Assembly (NCBI GenBank): GCA_037176705.1
Contig: CM073887.1
Location: 87,492,348-87,556,347, forward strand
Direction: 5' to 3'
DNA length: 64,000 nt
From: Molossus alvarezi
Lineage: Eukaryota > Chordata > Mammalia > Chiroptera > Molossidae
Shown: in pieces, positions 15,690-26,382 of the stretch
Position numbering within the stretch: position 1 is the first letter of the stretch
Layout of the letters: each line of letters starts with the position of its first letter
The notes under the pieces: generated by a model
Databases searched by the model: none
What the model was told of the DNA's origin: nothing
Seen by the model: the letters and a program-made list of their open reading frames with translations, nothing else
Position numbers and translations under genes: made by a program

Positions 15690-16420
15690 ATTTTGGGTGG
15701 GCTTGAAAGTTGTGTGGGGTGGGGCGGGGCCTCAGGGAGTCACCAGGGCGGGGCTACCAGTGTGAGCCAGGTTGCTGGAGTCCAAGATATGGCGACTGTC
15801 TGCTGCCCCAGGGAAGGGCTCACCAAAGGAACAAAGGCCTCTTACAGCACGTTTGTCCCGGAGAAAGCCCCCTCTCCAGCCCTCGCTCCAGTGCCAAACA
15901 GCTCAATTCTTCCCTGTATGACTCTGGTGCCCCTCGAGCTGCCTCCCCTCCAAGCTTAGAGGGAGAGAGTCCGCTAAGTCCGAGCGCGGGCCCTTTAAGG
16001 AGCTGCCTGGGGCTCCAGCCACTTCAGCTTCCCTGAGCCTCAGCTCCCGCTGGTTTTTCCAGCCAGAAGTTATGGGGACTTCTCTTCCTGGCACTGGAAC
16101 CCTGAGCGGGGCACCTGGTGTGGGACGGGGACCCCTCAGTCCTCAGGAAGGACCTTCCCAGCCGAGGTGTCCTCCTGATTTTTATCCACCACACTTGGTT
16201 GTGGGACCAGCCTGCTGCCGCCCCTCGCGCCTCCACCCCTCCTACCAGTTTGGATGTGGCTGCTGCTTTAATTCCGTAGTTGTAGGACTTCCATTCAGCT
16301 TGATTTCAGGTGGTTTTGAATGCTGGTTGTTCTGTAGTTTAGTTGTAACTTTGATGTGGTTGTGGGAAGACGTGATACTGCGTTTACCTATGCCGCCATC
16401 TTGACCAGAAGTCTGATTTA
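15690..16420 (-). promoter_or_regulatory. 5' UTR of HAL1-like copy 1 with YY1-type site
   Basis: The most GC-rich part of the L1 block, with several CpGs and a GGGGCGGGGCC-type GC box around 15720. On the minus strand the element starts near 16420 and reads TCAAGATGGCGGC shortly inside, matching the place and sequence of the YY1 site that positions transcription start in human L1. Confidence 0.6.
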
Positions 16421-17159
16421 AATCTTCTTGAACTTATAGAGACTTTGTTTGTGTCCTAACATATGATGTATCTTTGAGAATGTCCCATGTGCACTTGAAA
16501 AGAATGTATAGTCTATAATTTTCAGGTGAAATGTTCTATAAATATAAATTAAATCCAGCTGACCTACTGTGTCATTTAGGGTCTCTTCTTCCTTGTTACT
16601 TTTCTGTCTAGAATATCTATCCAGTGATGTCAGTGGGATATTAAATTTCCTACTAAGATGTTATTGCTGTCTATCTCCACCTTAAAGTCCTCCAGAAGTT
16701 TATTATTATATTTTGGTGCTCCTATGTTGGGTGCATGTATGTTTACCAGGGTTATATCCTTTTGTTGCATGTATCCCTTTAATATTATGTAATGGCCTTC
16801 TTTGTCTCTTGTTATGGCCTTCATTTTAAAGTCTATTTTATCAGATATGTGGATTGCTATACCAGCATTTTTTTTCTGTTTCAACTTGCTTGGAAAATTT
16901 TTTCCATCCCTTCACTTTCATCCTGTCTGAGTCTTTTGTTCTGAGGTGGGTCTCTTGTAGATAGCATATATTTGGGTCATGTTTTCTTATCCATTCAGCT
17001 ACCCTGTGACTTTTGATTGGAGCACTTAATCCATTTACATTTAAGGTTATTATTTGATAGGTACTTATTTATTGCCATTTTTATTCATTATGCCTACATT
17101 TTTTTCTATTTCTTCTTATTATTACAGCAGTTCCTTTAACATTTCTTGCAATGTTGGTT

Positions 17160-17960
17160 TGGTGGTAATAAATTTCTTTAGCTTTCTTTTTTGTCTTGGA
17201 AGCTCTTTATTTCACTTTCTATTTTAAATGACATCCTTGTTGGATAGAGTAATCTAGGGTTCAGGTCCTTGTTTTTCATTACCTCAAATATTTCATGCCA
17301 TTTCCTTCTGGCCTGTAGTGTTTCTGTTGTGAAATCAGCTGACTGCCTTATGGGAGCTCCTTTGTAGGTAACCTGTTGCCTTTCTCTTGCTGCCTTTAAG
17401 ATTCTCTCTTTGTCTTTAATTTTTGGCATTTTAATTATGATGTGTCTTGGCATGAGCCTCTTTGGGTTCTCCTTGCTTTGGACTCTCTGTGCTTACTGAA
17501 CTTGTATGCCTTTTTCTTCAACAAATTAGGGAAGTTTTCTCTCCCTATTTCTTCACACAGGTTCTTTAATGCTTGCTCACTGTCTTCTTCTCTGATACTC
17601 CTATGATGCAGATGTTGTTACATTTCATATTTTTCCACAGCTCCCTTAAACTGTCCCTTTGTTTTTTTCTTTTTAGTTCTCTGAGGGATTTTTTTCTACC
17701 CTGTCTTCTAATTCACTGATGTTATCCTTGGCTTCCTCTAGTCTACTAGTTAGTCCTTCTAATGTGTTCTTTATTTCTGCTATGTCATTCTTGATTTCTG
17801 GTTGGTCATTTTTCATTGTTTCTCATGCTGGTGAGCATCCTTTTAATGATTACTCTGAACTCTATATCTGATAGCTTGCTTATCTCTACTTCATTTAACC
17901 CTTTCTGTAAAATTCTCTTGTTTTTTCATTTGGAGCTTATTTATTTGTTTCACCATTTTG
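17160..17960 (-). pseudogene. L1-2 ORF1, decayed
   Basis: The open segment 17178-17453 contains PRHIIIKMPKIKDKERIL, YKGAPIRQSADF and TETLQARRKWHE, the C-terminal domain of L1 ORF1p. The coiled-coil part toward 17950 is interrupted by stops and indels. Confidence 0.8.
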
Positions 17961-19318
17961 GCTACCTGTTTAAGTTGTTTCTATGTATTAGGTAGATCTG
18001 CTATAACCCAGTCTGGGTAGAGTGTCTTATGTCACAGGCGACCTGTGAAACCCAGTGGTGCAGTCTCCCTGATCACCCAATCTGGATGCTCTAATAATGT
18101 CCATTGTGCACTTTGTGTGGGCCTTCCAGTTTGATGGAGTCTTGATTGCTATTGGCCCTTTGTGCATGAGTTCAGTCCTCTGGCTGGCTGACAGTGATGC
18201 TTAAATCCAAACACAGTGAGCAGACTCTTGTGCAGTTGATTATCATGTGAAGCATAATTCACCTCATCAAGGTTTGGAGCCTGCCAAAATCTCCCTGTGG
18301 ATATCAATGATGCATTTTGTGGCTCCCTCTGCTGAGGCTGGATGTGTATGTACCAAACCAAGCTAAATACTAAGGTCTGGTTTTACTCTCCCGGGGCAGA
18401 GTCTAGTCTCAGGCCCAGCAAAGATTCAAAGCACCCAGATATCAGTCTCTGCCTGCAGGCTGGTTCTTAATCTCAGTCACTTGATGGGCCTCAGGTTGTT
18501 GTCCTCTCCTAGATGTAAACTCCACCCAGCAGATGGGGTGAGAGAAATTCCAACAGGTGGAACAATTGTTTCCTCCACAGGCTAAAGGTGCTTTAATGGG
18601 AACACTCTGCCTGGGAACAATGGCTTCTGCAGCTTGAGGGAATGATTTAGCACAGGGCTCCTGGTGTCTGCCTTCCCAGCTTACTGCCAGAACCCTAAAT
18701 CACAGACTCTCCTCATTCAGTTCTATTCCACTTAGCTCTCCCTCAGCCAGAGCCCAAGGTGAGTGGCTATAGACGATTTAGTGTGCTGGCCCTTCAAGAG
18801 GGTGTTCATGTTTCCAGCCATCTCTCCCTGCTGGACAGAATCTCTGGTGCTTTTCACAGCCAGGTATTAGGTGGGCACCTTTCCCAGGTTCTCCATTCTG
18901 GGTTGAAATGCCCAGCTTGGGGTTTAGACCTCAGACTTCTCAGGGGGAACCCCCTACAGCTGAGATATCCCTCAGGGACTTCAGCTGCTGCCTGTGGGAG
19001 CCCAGCCAGCCCTCTTGAGCCTCTGCAATTCCTACCAGAGTCAATGTAGGCTCTTTTTATGTCCTTGTTCTTTCCAGCTGGTCTTTATTTGGTTATTCTG
19101 GCTGATTTTTCTATATTTTAGTTGTAAGTCTAGTTTGGTCCTGGGAGAAGGTCAGTGTAGCTTCCATTCAATCCACTGCCATTTTCTTCAGAGATGCCAA
19201 GAACAAGAGATGAAAAAGCCAATGAGTGTAGTCTGTGAACACTCTGCTTTCTGGTTTCTAAAGTTGCTATTGATGTATCTGTTGTCAGTAAAATTGTATT
19301 TCCTAGTTGTATTTAAAA

Positions 19319-19460
19319 GGCCTGAGCCAGCAGGAGATCACATCCACAACGTAAGGCCAGTGTAGAGCAAAATGGCTTTATTGCATACACCTGGGTGCAG
19401 GCGGGCTGAGCCAAGACGTGGTCAGCCCCGAATTAGGGTTGGGGTGTCGGTTATATACCC
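19319..19460 (-). mobile_element. retroviral-type LTR fragment
   Basis: On the minus strand it reads TATATAA (at 19451-19457 on +), then about 70 bp later AATAAA (19377-19382), then a GC-balanced R/U5-like end near 19320. This TATA-to-polyadenylation spacing is typical of an LTR of an endogenous retrovirus. GC content is clearly above the flanking old L1. No gag, pol or env is next to it, so it is a solo or truncated LTR. Family not assigned. Confidence 0.6.
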
Positions 19461-19719
19461 TAATTTATTTCATTCATCATTTCTGGAAAATTTTCAGCCA
19501 TTATGTTTTCATATATAGGCTTTCCTGTATTCTCTCTAAAACTCCTTTAGACTATTTGGTCTTTTCAGTCTATCCTTCATGTCTTTTAACCTCTCAATGT
19601 AATTTTTCCATTCCTTTATTACTTCATGATATATTCTGAATAATTTTCTCTGCTTTATTATTCACTTCACTATTTTTTCTTTAGCTGTGTATAATCTGTA
19701 TTTTAATAACCACAAATTC
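19461..19719 (-). mobile_element. old L1 ORF1 fragment
   Basis: Minus-strand sequence follows the L1 ORF1 N-terminal and middle region at low identity (TCATCATTTCTGGAAAATTT, then CCTCTCAATGTAATTTTTCC). It continues after the next SINE at 19951-20270 and is probably the same old element as 10503-10700. Confidence 0.5.
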
Positions 19720-19950
19720 GCCCTGGCCAGTTGCGCAGTGGTTAGAGCGTCAGCTTGTGGTCCAGAGAGACCAGAATTCGGTTCCCACTAAGGGCATGTA
19801 CCTCAGTTGCAGTTTGTCCCCGGCCCTGGTTGGGTCGTGCGGGTGGCAGCCATTTGATGTGTACCTTTCACGTCAATGTTTCTCTTTCTCTCTCCCTCCC
19901 TCTCTATCTGAACAAAAAGTGAAAAAATGTCCTCAGGTGAGGATAAAAAT
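19720..19950 (+). mobile_element. Ves SINE, group A
   Basis: Head GCCCTGGCCAGTTGCGCAGT, B box-like GAATTCGGTTCCC, CT-rich tract and tail GTCCTCAGGTGAGGATAAAA. It is inserted in old L1 sequence. Confidence 0.93.
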
Positions 19951-20273
19951 TTATTGAATTTTCAAATAAAATGACTGTTTTCCACTTCTAAAAGTTATGT
20001 ATTTTTTTAAATTAAAATCGCCTCTTCTCTTTCATATGTATTATTCTAATTTTGGTTCTTGATTTTTCTTTAAAATTTATTTATTAGTATCATTCTTTTA
20101 AAGTTAATTTTCTTTAATTTTTTAAATAACTTGAAAGATAATTATTTTTGCAGAAATATATTTTATAACTAAGTTTTTGAGGTTACTTATCCTCTTTGTT
20201 AGGTTTTTGTGAACTGTAATCTAATGTCATATGTTTTGTCATGTTGATTGTGTATCTTGAGTGATTTTGTCCA

Positions 20274-21235
20274 TTTTTTTTTTTTTTGAGGGGAAAAAAT
20301 CTTTATTGATAAATAGGTTACAGTGAAATAAATAGAGTGATGGTTTATAGGGGAATAAAAACACCAACAGAATCTTAGTCTCTTCCCACCTGCCTCTAGC
20401 TCTTGGCTTCTGTCTTCTTACTGGTCCCTTTGGAGGACGAAGTCTTGGTGGGCATGCCAGGCCTTCTTGGGTCCTTGGGGACCTCTGTCTTTCTGGCCAG
20501 TGGTACTGATACTGTCTTGGATCCACTGTCCTTGGGAGCAGCAGCAGCCTTGGCTTTTGACCCTTCGCTTTTGACCCTTCGCTAGCCCCCTGGGCAGGGG
20601 CCTCTTTAGGGACCTTGTTTCCAGTCTTCTTTTTGGCTGCGGAAACCACACCATTCTCGTCCTTAGTGACTGTAGATTTTGAACTGAGTGCCAGCTTTGG
20701 TTTTCTTGTGGGCCTTAGCATCTCCTAGACTATTCTTTCTGCCTTTAACCTTTGACTTCCCATCGGGCCCACTGGCACCAGAAGGGGCCTCTGTGGCCTT
20801 GTCTGGCTGTCGGGGGGCCTTCCTGGCTTTGCCCACTCTTGTCTCTCCATCCTTGGTCTGGCCACCTTTCTTAGAGGCCTCCTCCTTGGCCTCACCCTGT
20901 CTCCGGGAAGCCAACATGGTGGACATCTTCCTGGGCTGGATTTGTGTGTGTGTGTGTGCTTGGGAACTAATTTGAAGCTGCCAGTGGCCCCCTTAGCCTT
21001 GGAGTTGATGGGCCTGATGAGGAGGACTCGCTGCATGCCAGTGTCCAGGGCCCGCTTCAGCAGGTACTTGAGCCGGATGGCATCAACCTAGGGTACTTCC
21101 GCAGGATGTAAACCTTCATGGCCATCACCGAGGTGCCCCGGTGCTGCTCTCCTGCCTGCAGCGCCTCCAGCACCATGCGCTGCACTGGTGGGTGGCGGCG
21201 CTACACTTGGACAGCAGTGTGGCTGGGGGCTTCCT
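20274..21235 (-). pseudogene. H1-8 (H1FOO), pseudogene: processed pseudogene of oocyte linker histone H1 (H1-8/H1FOO)
   Basis: The parent is the oocyte- and early-embryo-specific linker histone that binds nucleosomal linker DNA. On the minus strand the pieces follow its order: RRHPPVQRMVLEAL (near 21190), the winged-helix part with YILRKYP and RLKYLLKRALDTGM, the diagnostic NSKAKGATGSFKLVPKH (about 20965-21000), then a Lys/Ala/Pro-rich tail ending SSSKGTSKKTEAKS and a stop at 20396-20398. The exons are fused, AATAAA lies at 20302-20307 (complement) and an A14 tail at 20274-20287, so it is a retrocopy. It is disrupted by a stop at 21201-21203, an indel near 21090, a (CA)n expansion in the Lys run at 20941-20961, another shift near 20690 and a 14-bp tandem duplication at 20553-20580. 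The 5' end is cut near 21235 and no target-site duplication was found. Confidence 0.9.
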
Positions 21236-21240
21236 TCAGG

Positions 21241-21440
21241 GCTCATCTCCTCCTGGAAGCCTTCTCTGACCTCCCAGAGTAGGTTAGGTAACTCCTCTGG
21301 GCTCCTTTAGCCCTCTGGGTTCCCGCCATTAAAGTGCACGCCACATCATTAGGTGCCATCCAATAATGAGGCAGGCTTGCCCGTTAGACTGGGAGCTCCT
21401 GGAGGGAATGAACTAGGTCTGTCTCTGAGGCATTGTTTAT
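21241..21440 (+). mobile_element. L2 3' end
   Basis: GGAAGCCTTCTCTGACCTCC followed by TAGACTGGGAGCTCCTGGAG and a short end near 21440 match the conserved 3' part of L2 in order. It abuts the truncated 5' end of the histone pseudogene. Confidence 0.7.
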
Positions 21441-21995
21441 TGAAAAGTGGGATGCAGCCCTAAATCCAAAGCCCGAGTTTGTCCTTTTTTATTGTGAACC
21501 TTGAGTGTGGAATTTTGTGACCATTGCTGAAGTAGTATCCCTATGGAGCAGTGTTGAGTCGGCTACTAGGTACCCTGGATGTTTTTCTTTGGTATCAAGC
21601 ACCAATTTTAATATTAATGTCTCAACTTGGAGTTCCCTCACCATAGGGGTAGAATAAATTCAGATTTCACAACTGAGAGAGGCCTAGCTTTAGGTTTTAT
21701 TTCCCAGTGGGGGAGTGGGAATCTCTATGCCAGAGTCCTGCTCAGTGCAAACTTCCTTGACTCTTCTGTGATTTGACAGTGTTTTTCTACCCAGAGGAGA
21801 AATCCTTTGACTTCCCCTCATTGCTTATATGGGAAGTATCAGTTCCATATCACTGCTTTGAAATATTCAAAGCTGAAGGTTATGTTCTCCTATGATTATT
21901 AAGCCCAGTCTCTGACTATTAGCGTCAACATTTGTATTTAGTAACCTGCTTTTGTACCAGTTGAGATCACAAAACAAAAAACCTATATTCATGTT
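21441..21995. other. old unassigned sequence, possibly decayed L1 5' UTR
   Basis: No gene or clear repeat end. The wording around 21640-21900 resembles the 5' UTR of old L1 families in memory, but this is uncertain. Confidence 0.3.
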
Positions 21996-22011
21996 CACCA
22001 TTCCCACTTTA

Positions 22012-22265
22012 TTTATTTATTTATTTATTTAATCCTCACCCAAGGACATTTTTTGATATTTTGTTCAGATAGAGTGGGAGGGAGAGAGAGAGAGAGAGAG
22101 AGAGACATCAATGTGAAAGAAACACATCGAGTGGTTGCCACCCACACGACCCAACCAGGGCCGGGGACAGATTGCAACTGAGGTACGTGCCCTTGGCGGG
22201 AACTGAACCTGGGTGTCTCCAGACCACAGGCCAAAGCTCTAACCGCTGAGCCAAACCGGCTAGGG
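22012..22265 (-). mobile_element. Ves SINE, group A
   Basis: Full-length minus-strand copy with a (TTTA)n tail, GA tract, GACCCAACCAGGGCCGGGGA, and head ending CCAAACCGGCTAGGG. CACCATTCCCACTTTA at 21996-22011 and 22266-22281 is a perfect 16-bp target-site duplication. Confidence 0.96.
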
Positions 22266-22281
22266 CACCATTCCCACTTTA

Positions 22282-23261
22282 GAAAGGACTTACCTTTCAT
22301 TTCTGGCATCTGGGGAATTTTTCTCTCTTTCCTATAGGCTTAGTTGCAGATTTTATATATTTCTCTGTTTTGTGCAACATTTTTCTGAATTTCAAAATTC
22401 ACATTATAAATTTTTATTATGTTCTGTCTTAGCTCAGAATTTACTTTTCCATTCTACTCTTTTATTTAGAAACATAGCAGTATCAGATTTTTCTACTTCT
22501 AACATTCCTTTGTATGTTTATTTTTGCCTGGTTACTTCTCAAACTGTACATCTAATTTCTACTGACCAATATTTTAGGACATTGTAAATGCTATCAGGAA
22601 AGTGTATTTGTATACTGAGGGGCAATGAGGCATAACTCTTAACCTTCTGTAGGTAACTCTTAAATCTAGGCAGATCTTACTCAGAACTTAAGTGAGATTC
22701 TTTTAAGTACCACGCAGTAACTGATTGAGCTACTAGAGCAAATAAGATTCTTTAAGACTAAACATCCCTGTATTATGAGATCATACCCTTAGTTACCTGT
22801 GGTTTATAAAATTTTGAATAGCAATTCCCTGGTATTAATAAGATCATGGTAAAAATATTATCTATTATGTTGTTTGATTTCCCTTAAACATCAAAGGTTT
22901 TACAGTAAATTTGTCCTAAAGTTAGTTCTGGAAAATTAGATGCCCATATCAGTGATTTTTTTTATGCATTCTTATGTCAGAAATGAATGATATATGCCAT
23001 AATGTAATTTATTTTGCCTTTATTGCCAAAGAACATAAAATGGAAACCAGTGTTCATTGATCAGTAAAAAAAAAAAATTTCTGGTGCATGCTAAATAATT
23101 TCTACCCACCCTGAGTTTCCTTCATTTACTTTGTTTTTCTCAAGATTATAAAATTGTCTAATGTTGTACGATGCTTTATTTATAAGCAGTGATACTAATA
23201 ACTCATTAACCACTATCTTCTTATATATCATCCTAAATAAGTTTGTGTTTTCTTTCAATTT
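22282..23261. other. AT-rich sequence, nothing recognised
   Basis: No repeat end, CpG cluster or coding signal. Short frames only. Confidence 0.5.
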
Positions 23262-23450
23262 TTTTTTCTTTATTGATTTTAGAGAGAGATAGAAACATCG
23301 ATGAGAGAGAACATCAATTGGCCACCGCCTGCGTGCCCCTCACTGGGGATTTAGGCCACAACCTGGGCATGTGCCCTGACTGAGAATCGAACCAGCGATC
23401 TCTTGGTTCATGGGTTGACACTCAACCACTGAGCCACACCATATGGGTAG
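23262..23450 (-). mobile_element. Ves SINE, group B
   Basis: TTTATTGATTTTAGAGAGAG tail side, GCCACCGCCTGCGTGCCCC, GAATCGAACCAGCGATCTC, head ending CCACACCATATGGG. Confidence 0.9.
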
Positions 23451-23859
23451 TTTTTTTTTATTCTATATTTCAGCTCTCAATTTATATAGTCTTACCTTTC
23501 TAGCTTACGCACTTTCTTTTCTCTACTAGTCACAACTATTTCTTTAGATTTTGACAGATGCCACACATGATCTAACATTGCTAATATCACCTTCACTTTG
23601 CATAAAAGTCAGGAATTTACAGTGCTCTTTTACTTTGAATTCACTTTTAAATCATTTTCCCTGATTCAGTAAATGAATTGTCTTTTCCCTTTACAGGGTC
23701 AGCCCCTTTGCCTATGTCCCTGGATCTACCCCCTTATCACGTCCCAGACCATCTTTCATCATGTATCTTCTCTCCTTTATCTTCAATCTCTGCATATCCA
23801 CAAATACACTGAAAACTCTCATAATACCTGAATCTTCTTTAAGCATTTCCTCAACTGTC

Positions 23860-24058
23860 ATCTTCTCAGTAAAATCTACCTTGACCACCACCCCTTTAAA
23901 ATTTTGACCCCTCTTCATTTCCTATTCCTATTACTCACTTTTTTCTCTTTAGCATTAATCTTTGATACATATACATTCATATATACAATCATGTTTCTTT
24001 TTGCTATCTCTCTACTTGACATATAGTAGGCACTCAATAAACAATTGTTGAATGAATA
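23860..24058 (+). mobile_element. L2 3' end
   Basis: CTACCTTGACCACCACCCC, a long diverged middle, then ATAGTAGGCACTCAATAAAC followed by TTGTTGAATGAATAAA, the characteristic L2 terminus. Confidence 0.75.
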
Positions 24059-24979
24059 AATTATATTGTTGCTTTTCATTTTTCCAATGTAATATAAGCA
24101 TAATATCTTATTAGATATCAACGTTTAATTTGGCTTGATACCCTTCCATTTATACATCACATAACTATTATTTACTTCCTGGCATGAGTTTATTTCATTT
24201 GTTATTTCCACAGTGAAATCTAAAGAATGGATGGTGGCTATGGGAAAATGTTTAGAAAACAGAATTGAATTCTGGACTTTTTTTCTTTCTGCTTCAATAT
24301 TACCTTTTTTTAAGTGGTAATAGTTGTGGTAAATGAGCACCAATGAGTTTCTTTACACCTCTTCTTGCTTATTATAATTAGGGTAAGTTGTCTTCTGAAA
24401 TTGATAGTTGAGAATTATAAATACACTGTTTATATATTCTTTCTAGAAAAAGTCTATATATGTTTGCAAGAAGGTTATCAATTTCTTTCTGAAATTTTAT
24501 GACTCATTTATTGCTATTAGCTTTCTTCTCCTTTCACTGAAGTCCTAATGAAACAGATGGCTTCATTTGTGCAATAAAATAATAGATCATATCAGCAAGC
24601 AGAGTCTATCTCATACAGGGCCATTTTCATGGGTGTGCAACCTCTGCCTTCCTGCGAACTCCAATGCTCAGAAGGACCCTGAACTTGGCTTAATGTTCTG
24701 CTATTGTTCTCTTGATATTCTTAACAAGAAGTTCCACATTTGCCATTTGCACAGGGCAGTACAGACTATGTGGCCAATCCTGATCTTATAACTTGGTTAT
24801 TTCTAAAGCAAAGATTCTTGGTGAAATAAAGAGGTTCTGATGTCAATAAAGAGTTAAAGCTCCTTAGAAATTAAGTTTGTGTTTTGGGTTTAGCCCAGGA
24901 GACTCATAATCTCAGTCCATGAGAAAGAATACTTTGATCTAGGAGCAGTTCTGAATTGTCTGAGCTGGAGGTCCTGCTG
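24059..24979. other. AT-rich sequence, nothing recognised
   Basis: Several short frames without recognisable content and no repeat boundary. Confidence 0.45.
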
Positions 24980-25350
24980 CCCAGGCTCCTATCTGCAGTG
25001 TATACCTCTAACGGAGCCAGAGCCGTAGACCCAGCAACAACACTCGAAGCCAGAAAACAATGGAGTTATTCAATGTGCTGACTGAAATGGCTTTCACATT
25101 TGAATTCAATAAACTCCCATTGTTTTGAGTGGAGCTCTTAAAATTGAAAGCAAAAGAATGGAAAAAATTATACCATACAAATACTAATAAAAAGGAAGCT
25201 GAGGTAATTTAATACTATCAGGCTCTAATACAACTAGAGATAGAGAAACACTTCATACTGATAAAAAGCCCATTACAATTCACCAGGAAGATATAAAATT
25301 TCAAATTTTATATGAATAACATGCCCTCATATTTAAAAGGCAAAAATTCA
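24980..25350 (+). mobile_element. old L1, ORF1 end to ORF2 start (decayed)
   Basis: CGAAGCCAGAAAACAATGGA belongs to the L1 ORF1 C-terminal region. CAATTCACCAGGAAGATATA near 25280 belongs to the start of the ORF2 endonuclease. The order is + strand, opposite to the main L1 block. It continues at 25565 after a SINE. Confidence 0.6.
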
Positions 25351-25560
25351 CGTCCCGGCCCGTGTGGTTCAGTTGGTTGGGCATTGTCCCATGCACCGAC
25401 AGGGCCCCAGTTCTATCCCCAGTCAGGGCATCTGCCCAGGTTGTGGGCTCGATCCCAAGGAGGGGGTGTGCAGGAGGCAGCCAATCAATGTTTCTCTCAC
25501 CCTCGCCCTTTTTTTCTCTCTAAAATCAATAAAAAGCATTTTAAAAATATAAATAAATAA
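25351..25560 (+). mobile_element. Ves SINE, group B
   Basis: Head CCCGGCCCGTGTGGTTCAGT, CCAGGTTGTGGGCTCGATCC, AGGAGGCAGCCAATCAATGT, tail CTCTAAAATCAATAAAAAGC with A-rich extension. Imperfect duplication AAAGGCAAAAATT / AAAGGCAAAATTT. Confidence 0.93.
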
Positions 25561-25800
25561 AAATAAAGGCAAAATTTGACATAACTACAAGTAGAATTAG
25601 ACAAAATCATTATCATAGTGGGTGATATGAAGTCACCTCTTTCAATATTGATATAATAAACAGACTCAAAAAAAAAGGTAATGAACATCTAAACAATGTG
25701 ATTAGCAAGCTTGACTTCATGGACATGCGTAAAAACCTGTACTCACACCTGCAGAAAACACATTCCTTTCTAGCACACAAAGAACATTTTTAAAAATTGA
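25561..25800 (+). mobile_element. old L1 ORF2 endonuclease fragment (continuation)
   Basis: Follows the endonuclease segment in + orientation (CAGAAAACACATTCCTTTCT corresponds to the AEYTFFSSA-like part). It is interrupted by stops and by the next SINE. Confidence 0.6.
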
Positions 25801-25912
25801 AGCCCTGGTCGGTTTGGCTCAGCGGTTGGAGCATCAGCCTGTGGACCAGAGAGTCCTGGGTTAGGTTCCTGCTAGGGGCACTAACCAAAAAAAAGTAAAA
25901 AAAAAAAAAAAA
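25801..25912 (+). mobile_element. Ves SINE head only, with poly-A
   Basis: The tRNA-related head (GCCCTGGTCGGTTTGGCTCA, then GGTTAGGTTCCTGC) runs to GGGGCACTAACC and is followed directly by A-rich sequence. The usual body and tail are missing. AAAATTGAA-type sequence flanks both ends as a duplication. Confidence 0.85.
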
Positions 25913-26367
25913 AAAATTGAAAAAGGGGTGAGCCAGGTGTCTAAAGCCCCAGAGGGGCAAAGCAAAGGTCTCTGCTAACCTAGAATGAGTGGGGTGGCCA
26001 CATATTCTCACGATCCCAAGAGCAATAGAGGCTGCTGAGTAATCTGCTATCAGATTTGAGAGATTAGGGTCACAGCAGCAAAATCTACTGGTTCTCAAAA
26101 CTTAAAAATATGAAGATCACTCTGCAGAGCAGTGGATTCACTAGAAAAAAGAAACTCTATGTAGTTTTCCTACTAGAAAAACAATCAAAGCGAATGTGTA
26201 TTCTTTATGACTGAAGCTAGAGACTCGAATTTAGGAGGCGAGTGGGCAGGGACCATGGTAAGGGACAGTGGGAGCTGTTCCTATAGTATACAAAGAAAAT
26301 GCAAAAGAAATGCCAAGGTATTGGCTACCAAAGGCTTAGAATTACAGCCAATCTTATAGGCTGATAC
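25913..26367. other. unassigned sequence
   Basis: No repeat with clear ends; may include further old L1 decay. No coding signal. Confidence 0.4.
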
Positions 26368-26382
26368 AAAAGTCTGGAATGT

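Larger units (their letters stand above)
14233..16420 (-). mobile_element. HAL1-like element copy 1 (ORF1 + 3' UTR, no ORF2)
   Basis: A 2.2-kb element inserted in ORF2 of L1-2. AATCTTCTT at 14224-14232 and 16421-16429 is its 9-bp duplication, and L1-2 resumes directly after it. On the minus strand it has a GC-rich 5' UTR beginning with AAGATGGCGGC (about 16391-16402), a decayed ORF1 (about 14640-15540, with a coiled-coil part and the ENFPNLVKET, PRHIIIKMQKV-like region), then the ORF1-ORF2 spacer joined at about 14580 straight to L1-type 3' UTR. There is no endonuclease or reverse transcriptase. Copy 2 (27555-30236) has the same junction, so this is a shared element structure, as in the half-L1 (HAL1) class, which depends on L1 enzymes supplied in trans. 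Confidence 0.75.
10701..19187 (-). mobile_element. L1-2: near-full-length older L1, interrupted
   Basis: Minus-strand LINE-1 of about 6.2 kb once the nested elements are removed. The 3' UTR starts after the T-run at 10701. ORF2 sequence runs from about 10950 to 14232 and resumes at 16430-17040. Decayed ORF1 lies at about 17160-17960 and the 5' UTR at 17960-19187. It is split by an HAL1-like element (14233-16420) and a short SINE (11566-11667). A (GTT)n run sits at 12616-12643. No convincing target-site duplication was found, and all ORFs are broken, consistent with greater age than L1-1. Confidence 0.85.
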
